Origin: Streptomyces sp. 130
Lineage (GTDB): Bacteria; Actinomycetota; Actinomycetes; Streptomycetales; Streptomycetaceae
Reading direction: 5' to 3'
DNA: 64,000 bases
NCBI RefSeq assembly: GCF_007096885.1
Contig: NZ_VJNO01000030.1
Span: 1-64,000 of the forward strand
A program made the position numbers and the translations under genes. The notes beneath the pieces are model-generated. The model ran no database searches. It saw nothing but the letters and a program-made list of their open reading frames with translations, and was not told the origin of the DNA. Position 1 is the stretch's first letter. Each line of letters begins with the position of its first letter. Shown piece by piece: positions 56,178 to 63,488 of the stretch.

Positions 56178-56235
56178 GGGCCTGTCCGGCGGATCTTCGC
56201 GGACCGGCGACGCCCGGCACGCACCGGACAGGCCC
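56178..56235 (-). terminator. Inverted repeat after the XRE regulator gene
   Basis: GGGCCTGTCCGG (56178-56189) and CCGGACAGGCCC (56224-56235) are a perfect 12-bp inverted repeat with a 34-base loop. The arm starts within the stop codon of the XRE gene. It probably terminates the - strand operon. Confidence 0.55.
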
Positions 56236-56486
56236 TACCCGGAGACCGGCGCGTCCTGGCCGGGTAGGCGGTCCGGTTCGCCCGCCGCCTCCCAGCGCAG
56301 CAGGTCCCCCGGCTGGCAGTCGAGCGCTTCGCAGAGCGCGGCGAGCGTCGCGAAGCGCACGGCCTTCGCCCGGCCGTTCTTGAGGACCGCCAGGTTGGCC
56401 GGGGTGATGCCGACCCGTTCGGCGAGCTCGCCCACGGACATCTTCCGCCGGGCGAGCATCACGTCGATGTCCACGACGATCGGCAT
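56235..56486 (-). CDS. XRE-family HTH regulator (83 aa)
   Basis: A compact DNA-binding protein: VDIDVMLARRKMSVGELAERVGITPANLAVLKNGRAKAVRFATLAALCEALDCQPGDLL is a complete YozG-like XRE helix-turn-helix, followed by a short tail. The upstream DUF2975 gene ends in TGATG, sharing one base with this start, so the two are translationally coupled. XRE/DUF2975 pairs are common in bacteria; the target is unknown. Confidence 0.9.
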   Translation of the reverse strand: MPIVVDIDVMLARRKMSVGELAERVGITPANLAVLKNGRAKAVRFATLAALCEALDCQPGDLLRWEAAGEPDRLPGQDAPVSG

Positions 56487-56980
56487 CAGATCACCTCGTC
56501 CAGCTCGGCCTGCATCCGCGTCGCCTGGACGTCGCGGGCGACCGCCTGGGCGAGCAGCGTGCGCAGCACGAGCACGACGAGCGCGACGCCGAACACCGCC
56601 AGGCCGACCACGCCGATCAACAGGACGACGCCCGGCGCGACGGCCTCGCCCGGCGCCAGGACTGCCCCGAGCGTCCAGAGCAGGAGCGCGGCACCGGCGA
56701 AGGCGCCGGTCACCACGTCCACGTACCGGAAGGCGGGGCTGGAGAACACCGTTCCCCGGCGGGCCATCGCGGCCAGTCGCCAGACGCACACCAGCACGGT
56801 CTCGGCGCAGCCGATGCCCAGGACGACAATCAGCGCGACCGGGACCCGGGGCAGTTCCCCGTCGCCTGTGCTCCCCGGGTCGCGGAAGAGCAGGACCAGC
56901 ATCAGCACCTGCAGGAACAGGGCCCCGGCGAGCAGCGCCACGATCACGCAACGCAGCGCGACGTCGGTCAGTTTTCCCAT
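56486..56980 (-). CDS. DUF2975 membrane protein
   Basis: 164 residues with four membrane spans (about 9-31, 43-65, 87-110, 116-140), matching DUF2975. MGKLTDVALR is the likely start; a start five codons upstream is possible. The family nearly always sits next to a small XRE regulator, as here, and may modulate that regulator at the membrane (inference). The two genes form an operon. Confidence 0.85.
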   Translation of the reverse strand: MGKLTDVALRCVIVALLAGALFLQVLMLVLLFRDPGSTGDGELPRVPVALIVVLGIGCAETVLVCVWRLAAMARRGTVFSSPAFRYVDVVTGAFAGAALLLWTLGAVLAPGEAVAPGVVLLIGVVGLAVFGVALVVLVLRTLLAQAVARDVQATRMQAELDEVI

Positions 56981-57099
56981 CAACGCCTCCCTCAACCTAT
57001 CGAGAAGCGATCCTAATCTATCGTTTCTCGATAGCCAAGCGGGGGCACGGCGGGCGTTCGTGAAAGGCGGAACGGCGGCCGTACGGGTAGACAGGTCGC

Positions 57100-57573
57100 A
57101 TGCAGACCTTCCTCCCCTTTCCCGGCTTCACCGAGTCGGCCGCCGTCCTGGACGCCAGGCGGCTCGGCAAGCAGCGGGTGGAGGCCCTGCAGGTGTTCCG
57201 CGGCCTGACCGTGCCGGGTTACGGCTGGCGCAGGCACCCGGCGGTCCGGATGTGGGCGGGGTACGAGGAAGCGCTCGTCCGGTACGGCCTCGACATGTGC
57301 GCGCTCTGGACGGCCGGGGGGCGCGCCGACACCTGCGCCGGCACCCTCGTCCACGACTTCCGGGCCCACACGGGCGGCGCGCCGGTCCGCCCGCAGCCCG
57401 AACTGGCGGCGGAGGGTGAGCTGCCGCCGTGGCTGGGCGACCCGGAATTCCACCGGAGCCACCAGTCGGCGCTGCTCCGCAAGGACCCGGAGCACTACCG
57501 GGACCGGTTCCCCGGCGTGCCGGACGACCTGCCGTACGTGTGGCCGGCGTCGGACCGGCCCCGGATGCACTGA
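57100..57573 (+). CDS. MSMEG_6728-family protein (pyrimidine-dimer glycosylase-like)
   Basis: 157 residues resembling the MSMEG_6728 family, related in fold to T4 endonuclease V-type glycosylases. The opening MQTFLPFPGFTESAAVLDARRLGKQRVEALQVFRGL and the later HPAVRMWAGYEEALVRYG and FHRSHQSALLRKDPEHYRDRF are the conserved blocks. A DNA-repair role is possible but unproven. It stands alone, divergent from the DUF2975 pair and convergent with the monooxygenase gene. Confidence 0.82.
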   Translation: MQTFLPFPGFTESAAVLDARRLGKQRVEALQVFRGLTVPGYGWRRHPAVRMWAGYEEALVRYGLDMCALWTAGGRADTCAGTLVHDFRAHTGGAPVRPQPELAAEGELPPWLGDPEFHRSHQSALLRKDPEHYRDRFPGVPDDLPYVWPASDRPRMH

Positions 57574-57605
57574 TCACGAACGTCCTGGACCCGCGGCGCG
57601 CGGCC

Positions 57606-59018
57606 TCAGCCGGTCGGGCCGAAGCGGCGCAGGTAGCCGTCGAGCCCGTCCGGCGTGGTCCCGGCCCATCCGATGTACCCGTCCGGCCGTACGAGGAAGA
57701 GCCCGGTGCCGTACGCGCCGGGGGCGCTCCCGCTCACCACCCGTGCCACGGGTCCGCCCGCGCCGCCGGGTGCGCCGGTCCCCAGCGCGAGCAGCGTCCA
57801 GTGCGGGCCCCGGAAGGCGTCGAAGAGCCGCACGCCGTCCACGGTCGCGTCCGGGGCGCGGTCGCCGGCCCGGGGCGCGCCCTCCGGCACCGCGTCCCGG
57901 GTCTCCTCGGTGAGCGACGACTCCCGGTATCCGAGGCCCAGCTGGCGGGTCGCGCCGCCTCGGCGGACCTCGCCCCGGTGGACGCCGGTGGACAGGTCGA
58001 GCATCTGGGCGGCGACCGGGCGCCGTTCCTCCTCGTAGCTGTCCAGGAGCGCGGCCGGGGCGCCGCCGGCCAGCACCGCGGCCAGCTTCCAGCCCAGGTT
58101 GTAGGCGTCCTGGACGCTGGTGTTCAGGCCCTGCCCGCCCGCCGGGGAGTGCACGTGCGCGGCGTCCCCGGCGAGCAGGACCCGGCCCGACCGGAAGCGG
58201 TCGGCCAGGGCGGCGCGGGGGCGGAAGTCGGAGGCCCAGCGCACCTCGGTCACGGCCTCGGCGGGGATGTGCGAGCGCGCGGCGAGGACCTCGCGGACGC
58301 CGTCCGGGGTGAGGTCGACGTCGGTCCCTTCCGGGAAGCGGGCGGTCAGCTGGAAGTCCTCGGTGCCGGCCAGCGGGCAGACGGCGAGGAAGTCGGCGCC
58401 GTCGCGCGGCGGGAAGATGTGCCAGTTGTCGCGGTCCAGGCCGGTGATGCGGACGTCCGCGACGAGGGTCGGATTCGGGTCGACGGTCTCGCCGGTCATC
58501 CCGATGCCCAGCGCGCGCCGCACCGCGGACCGGCCGCCGTCGGCGGCGACCAGATACCGGCCGCGCACCGCAGTGCCGTCGGCGAGGCGGGCGGTGACGC
58601 CCTCGGCGTCCTGCGTGAGACCGGCGGCCTCGCGGCCGAAGGCGATCTCGCCGCCCAGCTCCGCCAGCCGCTCCGCCAGGATCTCCTGGGTGCGCCACTG
58701 CGGCACCATCCAGGGCTTGTCGTACGGCGAGTCCTCGCTCGGCTCGACCGGGTCGAACATGTGGTGCTCGCCGAGCCGTTCACCGTCGCGCCAGACCATG
58801 CCGACCGGGTAGGTGCCGCCCGCCGCGTGGATCGCGTCGATGACCCCGAGGTCGTCGAAGACCTCCATGGTGCGGGGCTGGAGGCCCTTGCCCCGGGAGC
58901 CCGGGAACAGCGCCTGCCCGCGTTCCAGGACGAGCGCGTCCACGCCGCGCCGGGCCAGGTCCACCGCGAGGGCGAGACCGGTGGGGCCGGCGCCGACGAT
59001 CAGGACATCCGTGTCCAT
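57606..59018 (-). CDS. FAD-dependent aromatic monooxygenase
   Basis: 470-residue class A flavoprotein monooxygenase (phenol hydroxylase/RdmE/Tet-X-like). Motifs: Rossmann VLIVGAGPTGLALAVDLARRG at residue 4, GKGLQPRTMEVFDDLGV, the DG-type AADGGRSAVRRALGI, and GRVLLAGDAAHVHSPAGGQGLNTSVQDAYNLGWKLA. The substrate may be an antibiotic or other aromatic compound. GGAG precedes the ATG. It is divergent from a TetR regulator, with two near-identical operators between them, so it should be induced when the ligand is present. Confidence 0.92.
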   Translation of the reverse strand: MDTDVLIVGAGPTGLALAVDLARRGVDALVLERGQALFPGSRGKGLQPRTMEVFDDLGVIDAIHAAGGTYPVGMVWRDGERLGEHHMFDPVEPSEDSPYDKPWMVPQWRTQEILAERLAELGGEIAFGREAAGLTQDAEGVTARLADGTAVRGRYLVAADGGRSAVRRALGIGMTGETVDPNPTLVADVRITGLDRDNWHIFPPRDGADFLAVCPLAGTEDFQLTARFPEGTDVDLTPDGVREVLAARSHIPAEAVTEVRWASDFRPRAALADRFRSGRVLLAGDAAHVHSPAGGQGLNTSVQDAYNLGWKLAAVLAGGAPAALLDSYEEERRPVAAQMLDLSTGVHRGEVRRGGATRQLGLGYRESSLTEETRDAVPEGAPRAGDRAPDATVDGVRLFDAFRGPHWTLLALGTGAPGGAGGPVARVVSGSAPGAYGTGLFLVRPDGYIGWAGTTPDGLDGYLRRFGPTG

Positions 59019-59028
59019 GACGATTCTC

Positions 59029-59043
59029 CTTAACGCTGTTAAG
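59029..59043. promoter_or_regulatory. Operator 1: CTTAACGCTGTTAAG
   Basis: A 15-base palindrome (CTTAACG-C-TGTTAAG apart from its centre) in the 5' leader of the monooxygenase gene. It shares the CTTAACGsNGTTAA pattern with the site at 59067, with 38 bp between centres, as expected for a TetR operator pair. Confidence 0.7.
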
Positions 59044-59066
59044 TGCTCGGTGGGTCCGAGGATGTC

Positions 59067-59081
59067 CTTAACGGCGTTAAA
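59067..59081. promoter_or_regulatory. Operator 2: CTTAACGGCGTTAAA
   Basis: Second near-copy of the operator. On the - strand it lies directly after a consensus TTGACA (-35 of the monooxygenase, complement of 59083-59088). On the + strand it overlaps TAAACT (59078-59083), a likely -10 of a leaderless tetR mRNA starting at the GTG at 59091. Binding here would block both promoters. Confidence 0.7.
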
Positions 59082-59090
59082 CTGTCAAGC

Positions 59091-59741
59091 GTGGATACCG
59101 GACGACGCGCCCCCCTCGACCGCCGACGGGTCGCGGACACGGCGTTGACGCTGCTGAACGAGGTGGGCCTGGACGGGCTGACCCTGCGCGCCATCGCGAG
59201 GGAGCTCGACGTCAAGGCGCCCGCCCTGTACTGGCACTTCAAGGACAAGCAGGCGCTGCTGGACGAGATGGCGACCGAGATGTACCGGCGGATGGTCGCC
59301 GATGCCCCCCTCGACCCCGCCGACACCTGGCGGGAGCGGCTGCGGAAGACCAACCACGCCCTGCGGACCTCGCTGCTCGGCTACCGGGACGGCGCCAAGG
59401 TGTTCAGCGGTTCACGCTTCACGGGCGGGGTGCACGCCGAGCAGATGGAGGAGAGCCTGCGACTGCTCACCGCCGCCGGCTTCACCCTGGCCCAGGCGGT
59501 GCGGGCGGCCACGGCGACGTACATGTTCACGCTCGGCTCGGTCATCGAGCAGCAGGGCGCCGAACCCCTGCCCGGGCAGCGCCGGGAGGGGTTCGACGTC
59601 GCCGAGCGGGCACGGATGCTGGCCGCCTACCCGCTGACCGCCGCGGCGGGCGCGGAGATCTTCGCGGACTACGAGCGGCATTACGCGGAAGCGCTCGACC
59701 TGGTGATCGCGGGCGTCGCGGCGGCCTACGGCGTCGAGTGA
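59091..59741 (+). CDS. TetR-family repressor with TetR-type C-terminal domain
   Basis: 216 residues from the GTG at 59091. The N-terminal HTH (RRRVADTALTLLNEVGLDGLTLRAIARELDVKAPALYWHFKDKQALLDEMA) is followed by an all-helical ligand domain like TetR_C (HAEQMEESLRLLTAAGFTLAQAVRAATATYMFTLGSVIEQQ). It is divergent from the FAD monooxygenase, which it likely represses, and autoregulated through the two operators. Lack of a Shine-Dalgarno site suggests leaderless translation. Confidence 0.9.
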   Translation: MDTGRRAPLDRRRVADTALTLLNEVGLDGLTLRAIARELDVKAPALYWHFKDKQALLDEMATEMYRRMVADAPLDPADTWRERLRKTNHALRTSLLGYRDGAKVFSGSRFTGGVHAEQMEESLRLLTAAGFTLAQAVRAATATYMFTLGSVIEQQGAEPLPGQRREGFDVAERARMLAAYPLTAAAGAEIFADYERHYAEALDLVIAGVAAAYGVE

Positions 59742-59742
59742 C

Positions 59743-59759
59743 GGGGCGCGCCGCGCCCC
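59743..59759. terminator. Short hairpin between tetR and the dehydrogenase gene
   Basis: GGGGCGC (59743-59749) and GCGCCCC (59753-59759) form a 7-bp stem with a 3-base loop in the 24-bp gap between convergent stops. Confidence 0.55.
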
Positions 59760-59765
59760 GGGTCG

Positions 59766-60818
59766 TCAGCCGTCGAGATCGATGACGACCTTGATGTCGT
59801 CCTCCCGCGCGGTGAACGCCTCGGCGGCGTTCCGCAGCGGCACCCGCCGGGTGATCATCCGCTCCAGCCAGTCCGGATCGGCGCGCCGGAGGGCGTCGGC
59901 GCCCGCGCGGTAGTGGCGCAGATTGGCGTTGACCGACCCCACCACTGCGACGTTCCCCCGCACCAGCGCGTTGTTGAGCGTGCCCGCCTCCACCGGCAGC
60001 CGGCGGGCCCCGGGCGACACACCGATCAGGCAGACGATCCCGTAGCTCGCGGTCCCCCGCATCGCCCCGAGGACCACGTCTCCGACGCCCGTCGCCTCGA
60101 TCACCACGTCGGGCCGGAGGGCGGATGCCACCTCGTCGACGGGGCCGCTGTGGTACGTGGCGCCCAGGCCGGCCACCAGAGCGGGCTTCGGCCCCGAGGG
60201 CACCCGGTCCAGCACGTGGACGTCCAGCCCGCGCTGGTGGCCGAGCAGCGCCGCGAGCAGGCCGATCGGCCCGGCGCCGGTGACCAGGACCCGCTCCGGC
60301 GCGAACCAGGACCGCGCGCCGATCCGTTCGACCTGCTCCCACGCCTTGGCCACCACGGTGGTCGGTTCGAGCAGGACGCCGACGCGCTCCAGGGACGGGT
60401 CGAGCCGGACCGCGTAGTCGCTCTCGACGGTCCAGGACTGGCTGGCGTAACCGTGCCGTTCCTTGATCCCGCGCTCCGTGTAACGCCCGTTGCGGCACAT
60501 GTCGAACTCGCCCCGGACGCAGGCGCCGCACGGTTCCGGATCGGGCCGACGCACCACGCCCACGACCAGGTCCCCGGCCCCGAAGCCGCTCGCCGGCGGC
60601 GCCTGCCGCACCCGGCCCAGCGACTCGTGACCGATGATCAGCCGGTCCTCGCCGCCCGGCGCCCGGCCGTAGTCGCCGGCCGCGATCTCCTTGTCCGTGC
60701 CGCAGACCCCCACGCCGAGCCCGTCCACCAGGAGCTCGCCCGGGCCCGGCACCGGGTCGGGCACCTCGCACACCTCAAGGCTCTTGCCGGCCGAAGGCCG
60801 CACGGTAACGGCACGCAT
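59766..60818 (-). CDS. Zinc-dependent medium-chain dehydrogenase (glucose 1-dehydrogenase-like)
   Basis: 350 residues from MRAVTVRPSAGKSLEV. Catalytic zinc ligands lie in GVCGTDKEIAAGDYG and IIGHESLGRV; the structural zinc region is PCGACVRGEFDMCRNGRYTERGIKERHG; the nucleotide fold is VTGAGPIGLLAALLG. The pattern resembles archaeal-type glucose 1-dehydrogenases (cofactor NAD(P), substrate sugar or alcohol not certain). The ATG at 60818 gives the family-like start. Convergent with tetR. Confidence 0.85.
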   Translation of the reverse strand: MRAVTVRPSAGKSLEVCEVPDPVPGPGELLVDGLGVGVCGTDKEIAAGDYGRAPGGEDRLIIGHESLGRVRQAPPASGFGAGDLVVGVVRRPDPEPCGACVRGEFDMCRNGRYTERGIKERHGYASQSWTVESDYAVRLDPSLERVGVLLEPTTVVAKAWEQVERIGARSWFAPERVLVTGAGPIGLLAALLGHQRGLDVHVLDRVPSGPKPALVAGLGATYHSGPVDEVASALRPDVVIEATGVGDVVLGAMRGTASYGIVCLIGVSPGARRLPVEAGTLNNALVRGNVAVVGSVNANLRHYRAGADALRRADPDWLERMITRRVPLRNAAEAFTAREDDIKVVIDLDG

Positions 60819-60960
60819 CGGTACCCCTTTCGAACACGCGGGCAGCGGCGTCGGCCTCTCCCGGCCGCTCACCCGCTGCCCGTTTACCCGATCGCCCGCC
60901 GATCCCGCGCCCCGGCGGCGGGTACGCCCGCGGATTGCGCCGACCGGCGGACCCGGCGGC

Positions 60961-62316
60961 TCACACCAGCCCGAACGACCGCAGCGCCGACCGCTGCGCC
61001 GGCGTCGGAAGGGCCGGCCAGTAGACGTAGCAGACCCCGCCGGTCCCGCTCCTGACCTTGCCGTTCGCGTCGTACCGCTTCGTGCGCAGCCAGATGTTCT
61101 CCCACTCGCGGCGCCGGTAGACGTGGCGGACCGCGTCGTCGTCCGGGGAGGCGGGGTCGTTGGCGATCACGTCGCCGTCGGCGGTGAAGCCGATCACCGT
61201 CATCAGGTGGCCCGACGTGCCGTAGCCCGCGCCGGTCAGCTCCTCCTTGAGGAAGGACTGCGAGGTGATGACGGGAATGCCCGCGCGGACCAGGGTCTCC
61301 ACGTCGTTCAGCGAGCCGAGGCGGGTCACGGCGGCGCTCATGCCGTCGTACGTGGCCGCGTAGGCGGCGTTGAACGGCCAGTTGCCGCAGCCCTCGTACT
61401 GGTAGTCGTAGGTGAAGCGGGCGGCGTGGCAGACCGAGGGGTCCGGGATGCCGGGCTCCACCCACGCCAGGTCCTCGGCGGAGGGCTCGCGGCCCCAGTA
61501 CTCGATGATCATCTGCGAGGAGGTCGGGCTGCACCACGCCTCGCCGCCGTTGTCGTACTCCGGGTACTGGCCCACGTGCACGTTCTGCGAGTAGCGCGGC
61601 ACCGGCAGCTCGCGGACCAGGCCCGGGGTGCTCGCGGGCACCGTGAAGCGGTCCGGGATGTCCGAGGCCATCGCGCCCACCCGCCACACCGTCGGGGTGA
61701 GGCGGCTGCCCGGGGTGCGGTACAGGGTCAGCCGGAGGCGGTACGTGAGCAGGCGCAGGCCGCTCGCCGCGTCGTCCACCGAGAAGGTGTCGGTCCAGAT
61801 GGAGCTCTTGCCGTCGCTCTGGTCGTCCACCGAGGTGCGGCGGATGTCCGCGTCGCCGGCGGCCCAGCGCCCCATCACGTACCACGGGGTCTCGGTGCCG
61901 TCCGAGTAGCGGCCGGACAGCTCGATCCCGATCCAGGTGCCGGCCGGGGTGTCCGCGTTCCAGGAGGCGATCACCTCGGTGGCGGGGACGCGGGAGCGGT
62001 GCACCGGCGAGGTCCAGGTCGCGTACTCCCAGGCGGCGGTGGTGCCGGTGTGCGGGTCGGTGTAGTCCGTACGGCCCTGCGGGTGGGCGATGACGAGTCC
62101 GGCACGGCGGCCGGCGACCGCGCGGGTTCCGGCGCGGTCGCCGCAGCGCCAGTCGGTGTACGTGGTCCAGGCGTGGTTGTCCACCGAGGGCGGCTCGGTC
62201 CGGCCGGGGCGGCGCGGGGCGGCTGCCGCCGAGGCGGCGGACGACAGCGTTCCGGCACCGGCCGCCACGACGGCGGCGGCGGCGAGCACGGTGCGGCGTG
62301 AGGTGGGACTGGGCAT
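60961..62316 (-). CDS. Tat-exported C39-like peptidase
   Basis: 451 residues from MPSPTSRRTVLAAAAVVAAG, a twin-arginine signal peptide. Middle part: beta-rich domain (ADTPAGTWIGIELSGRYSDG, TYRLRLTLYRTPGS). C-terminal part: papain-like C39 domain with Cys in GGEAWCSPTSSQMIIEYWG, His in TSGHLMTVIGFTADGD and the Asn/Asp of VIANDPASPDDD. It should act outside the cell on peptide substrates; the target is unknown. ATG at 62316 chosen because it directly starts the Tat signal. Confidence 0.88.
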   Translation of the reverse strand: MPSPTSRRTVLAAAAVVAAGAGTLSSAASAAAAPRRPGRTEPPSVDNHAWTTYTDWRCGDRAGTRAVAGRRAGLVIAHPQGRTDYTDPHTGTTAAWEYATWTSPVHRSRVPATEVIASWNADTPAGTWIGIELSGRYSDGTETPWYVMGRWAAGDADIRRTSVDDQSDGKSSIWTDTFSVDDAASGLRLLTYRLRLTLYRTPGSRLTPTVWRVGAMASDIPDRFTVPASTPGLVRELPVPRYSQNVHVGQYPEYDNGGEAWCSPTSSQMIIEYWGREPSAEDLAWVEPGIPDPSVCHAARFTYDYQYEGCGNWPFNAAYAATYDGMSAAVTRLGSLNDVETLVRAGIPVITSQSFLKEELTGAGYGTSGHLMTVIGFTADGDVIANDPASPDDDAVRHVYRRREWENIWLRTKRYDANGKVRSGTGGVCYVYWPALPTPAQRSALRSFGLV

Positions 62317-62495
62317 GGGCGAGACCCCCGGTCGTCGTCTGCGGAATGGGGCTGCGGTGCACGACAGTGCGCCAACTATCGCGGGTCGCGTGCCGGTTCG
62401 GCCAGCGATTCGACCCGCGCCGAACAACCAATATTGGTCTCCACCACTGGCGTGACCTGCGGCTGGGCCGAACGGCCTACGGCCACCCCGGCTCG

Positions 62496-62501
62496 TAGGC
62501 T
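62496..62501 (+). promoter_or_regulatory. Possible -10 element of a leaderless transcript
   Basis: TAGGCT ends 6 bases before the ATG at 62508, with no clear Shine-Dalgarno sequence, which suggests a leaderless mRNA. The -35 element is not obvious. Confidence 0.4.
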
Positions 62502-62507
62502 GGGCGC

Positions 62508-63092
62508 ATGAACGATCTCGCGCTCCGGGCCGCGCGGCTCACCGCCCTCCCGCCGTCCTGCGGGCCGGTACGGCTGGTCGCCGTCGACGGGCACGCCGGA
62601 TCGGGCAAGAGCACCTTCACCGGCCGGCTCGCGGCGGCGCTCGGCGGGGCGCCCGTGCTGCACCTGGACGATCTGGCCAGCCACGAGGAGCTGTTCGCCT
62701 GGACGGACCGGCTGCGGGAGCAGGTCACGGGGCCGCTCTCGCGCGGCGAGCCCGCGCGCTACGCCCCGTACGACTGGACGGCACGGGCTTTCGGGCCCGC
62801 CAGGACCCTGGAGCCCGCCCCCGTCGTCCTGGTCGAGGGCGTCGGCGCCGGCCGGCGCGCCCTGCGGCCGCTGCTGGCGCGGCTGTTGTGGATGGACCTG
62901 CCCGCCGAGGAGTCCTGGGCGCGCGGCCGGCGGCGCGACGGGCCGGCGCTGCGCTCCTTCTGGGACGGCTGGACGGCGGCCGAGACGGCGCACTTCGCGG
63001 CCGACCCCTCGCGCCCCTGGGCGGACGTTCTGGTAAGGCAGTTGCCTGTGGGGTACGAGTGGCTGGAAGGACCCGTGCGGGAGCGGTGCTGA
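62508..63092 (+). CDS. Uridine kinase-like P-loop protein
   Basis: 194 residues. Walker A is GHAGSGKSTFTG (near residue 28); the LHLDDL stretch and YDWTARAFGPARTLEPAPVVLVEGVGAGRRALRPLLA follow, as in uridine kinase/phosphoribulokinase-like proteins, ending with WARGRRRDGPALRSFWDGW. It is likely a small-molecule kinase of unknown substrate. Probably leaderless. It faces away from the C39-like peptidase gene. Confidence 0.85.
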   Translation: MNDLALRAARLTALPPSCGPVRLVAVDGHAGSGKSTFTGRLAAALGGAPVLHLDDLASHEELFAWTDRLREQVTGPLSRGEPARYAPYDWTARAFGPARTLEPAPVVLVEGVGAGRRALRPLLARLLWMDLPAEESWARGRRRDGPALRSFWDGWTAAETAHFAADPSRPWADVLVRQLPVGYEWLEGPVRERC

Positions 63093-63173
63093 ACCGTTCC
63101 GTCACCCGTTGTGACCGGGTCTCACCGTCCTCTCGCGCCGCCGGAAAACGGCTCGGAAGTACCTCAACTCGGC

Positions 63174-63203
63174 TTGACCGGGGGGCGGTACAGGTCTTAC
63201 GTT
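63174..63203 (+). promoter_or_regulatory. Sigma-70-like promoter of the candidate small RNA
   Basis: TTGACC at 63174-63179 and TACGTT at 63198-63203 are separated by 18 bases, a good housekeeping-type promoter for this genus. Transcription would start near 63209. Confidence 0.6.
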
Positions 63204-63208
63204 CTCAA

Positions 63209-63280
63209 TGTGAGGCTTTCAGGAGCCCCCACAGACGCGAAGCCCCCGGTTGTTCCCCCGTGACCGGGGGCTTCGTCCTG
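63209..63280 (+). ncRNA. Candidate small RNA of about 70 nt ending in a C-loop hairpin
   Basis: A short transcript is predicted from the promoter at 63174-63203. It would contain GGCTTTCAGGAGCC (small stem), then CGAAGCCCCCGGT (63238-63250), loop TGTTCCCCCGTG and ACCGGGGGCTTCG (63263-63275), a perfect 13-bp hairpin with five C in the loop. The hairpin would serve as terminator. C-rich loops recall the actinobacterial 6C RNA, but I cannot confirm membership. No ORF with a start and useful length is inside. Confidence 0.5.
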
Positions 63281-63488
63281 TGCTCCCGGCGCACTCCGGC
63301 GCCCTCTTTCTCACCCTGGGTCACGGCGCCTCTTCGGCCTGCGGCACCCTTCGTCGGATACGCACCGCACAGGTACGATGCCTCTCGGTGCGGTCAATTC
63401 CCGTCCACGGCACAGCGATACGGCGCGCCTCGGCCCGGCGGGCTCGCGGGCGGCGGGACATCCTGGGGGCACGTTTGTGGGGGACCTG

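Larger units (their letters stand above)
63093..63488 (+). other. 396-bp intergenic region with small RNA locus
   Basis: No protein gene is supported. The centre holds a promoter, a short transcribed part and a strong hairpin (see separate entries). The right part (63300-63488) probably holds the promoter of the next gene: TACGAT at about 63378 is a possible -10 with TTCGTC 18 bases before it. Confidence 0.45.
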
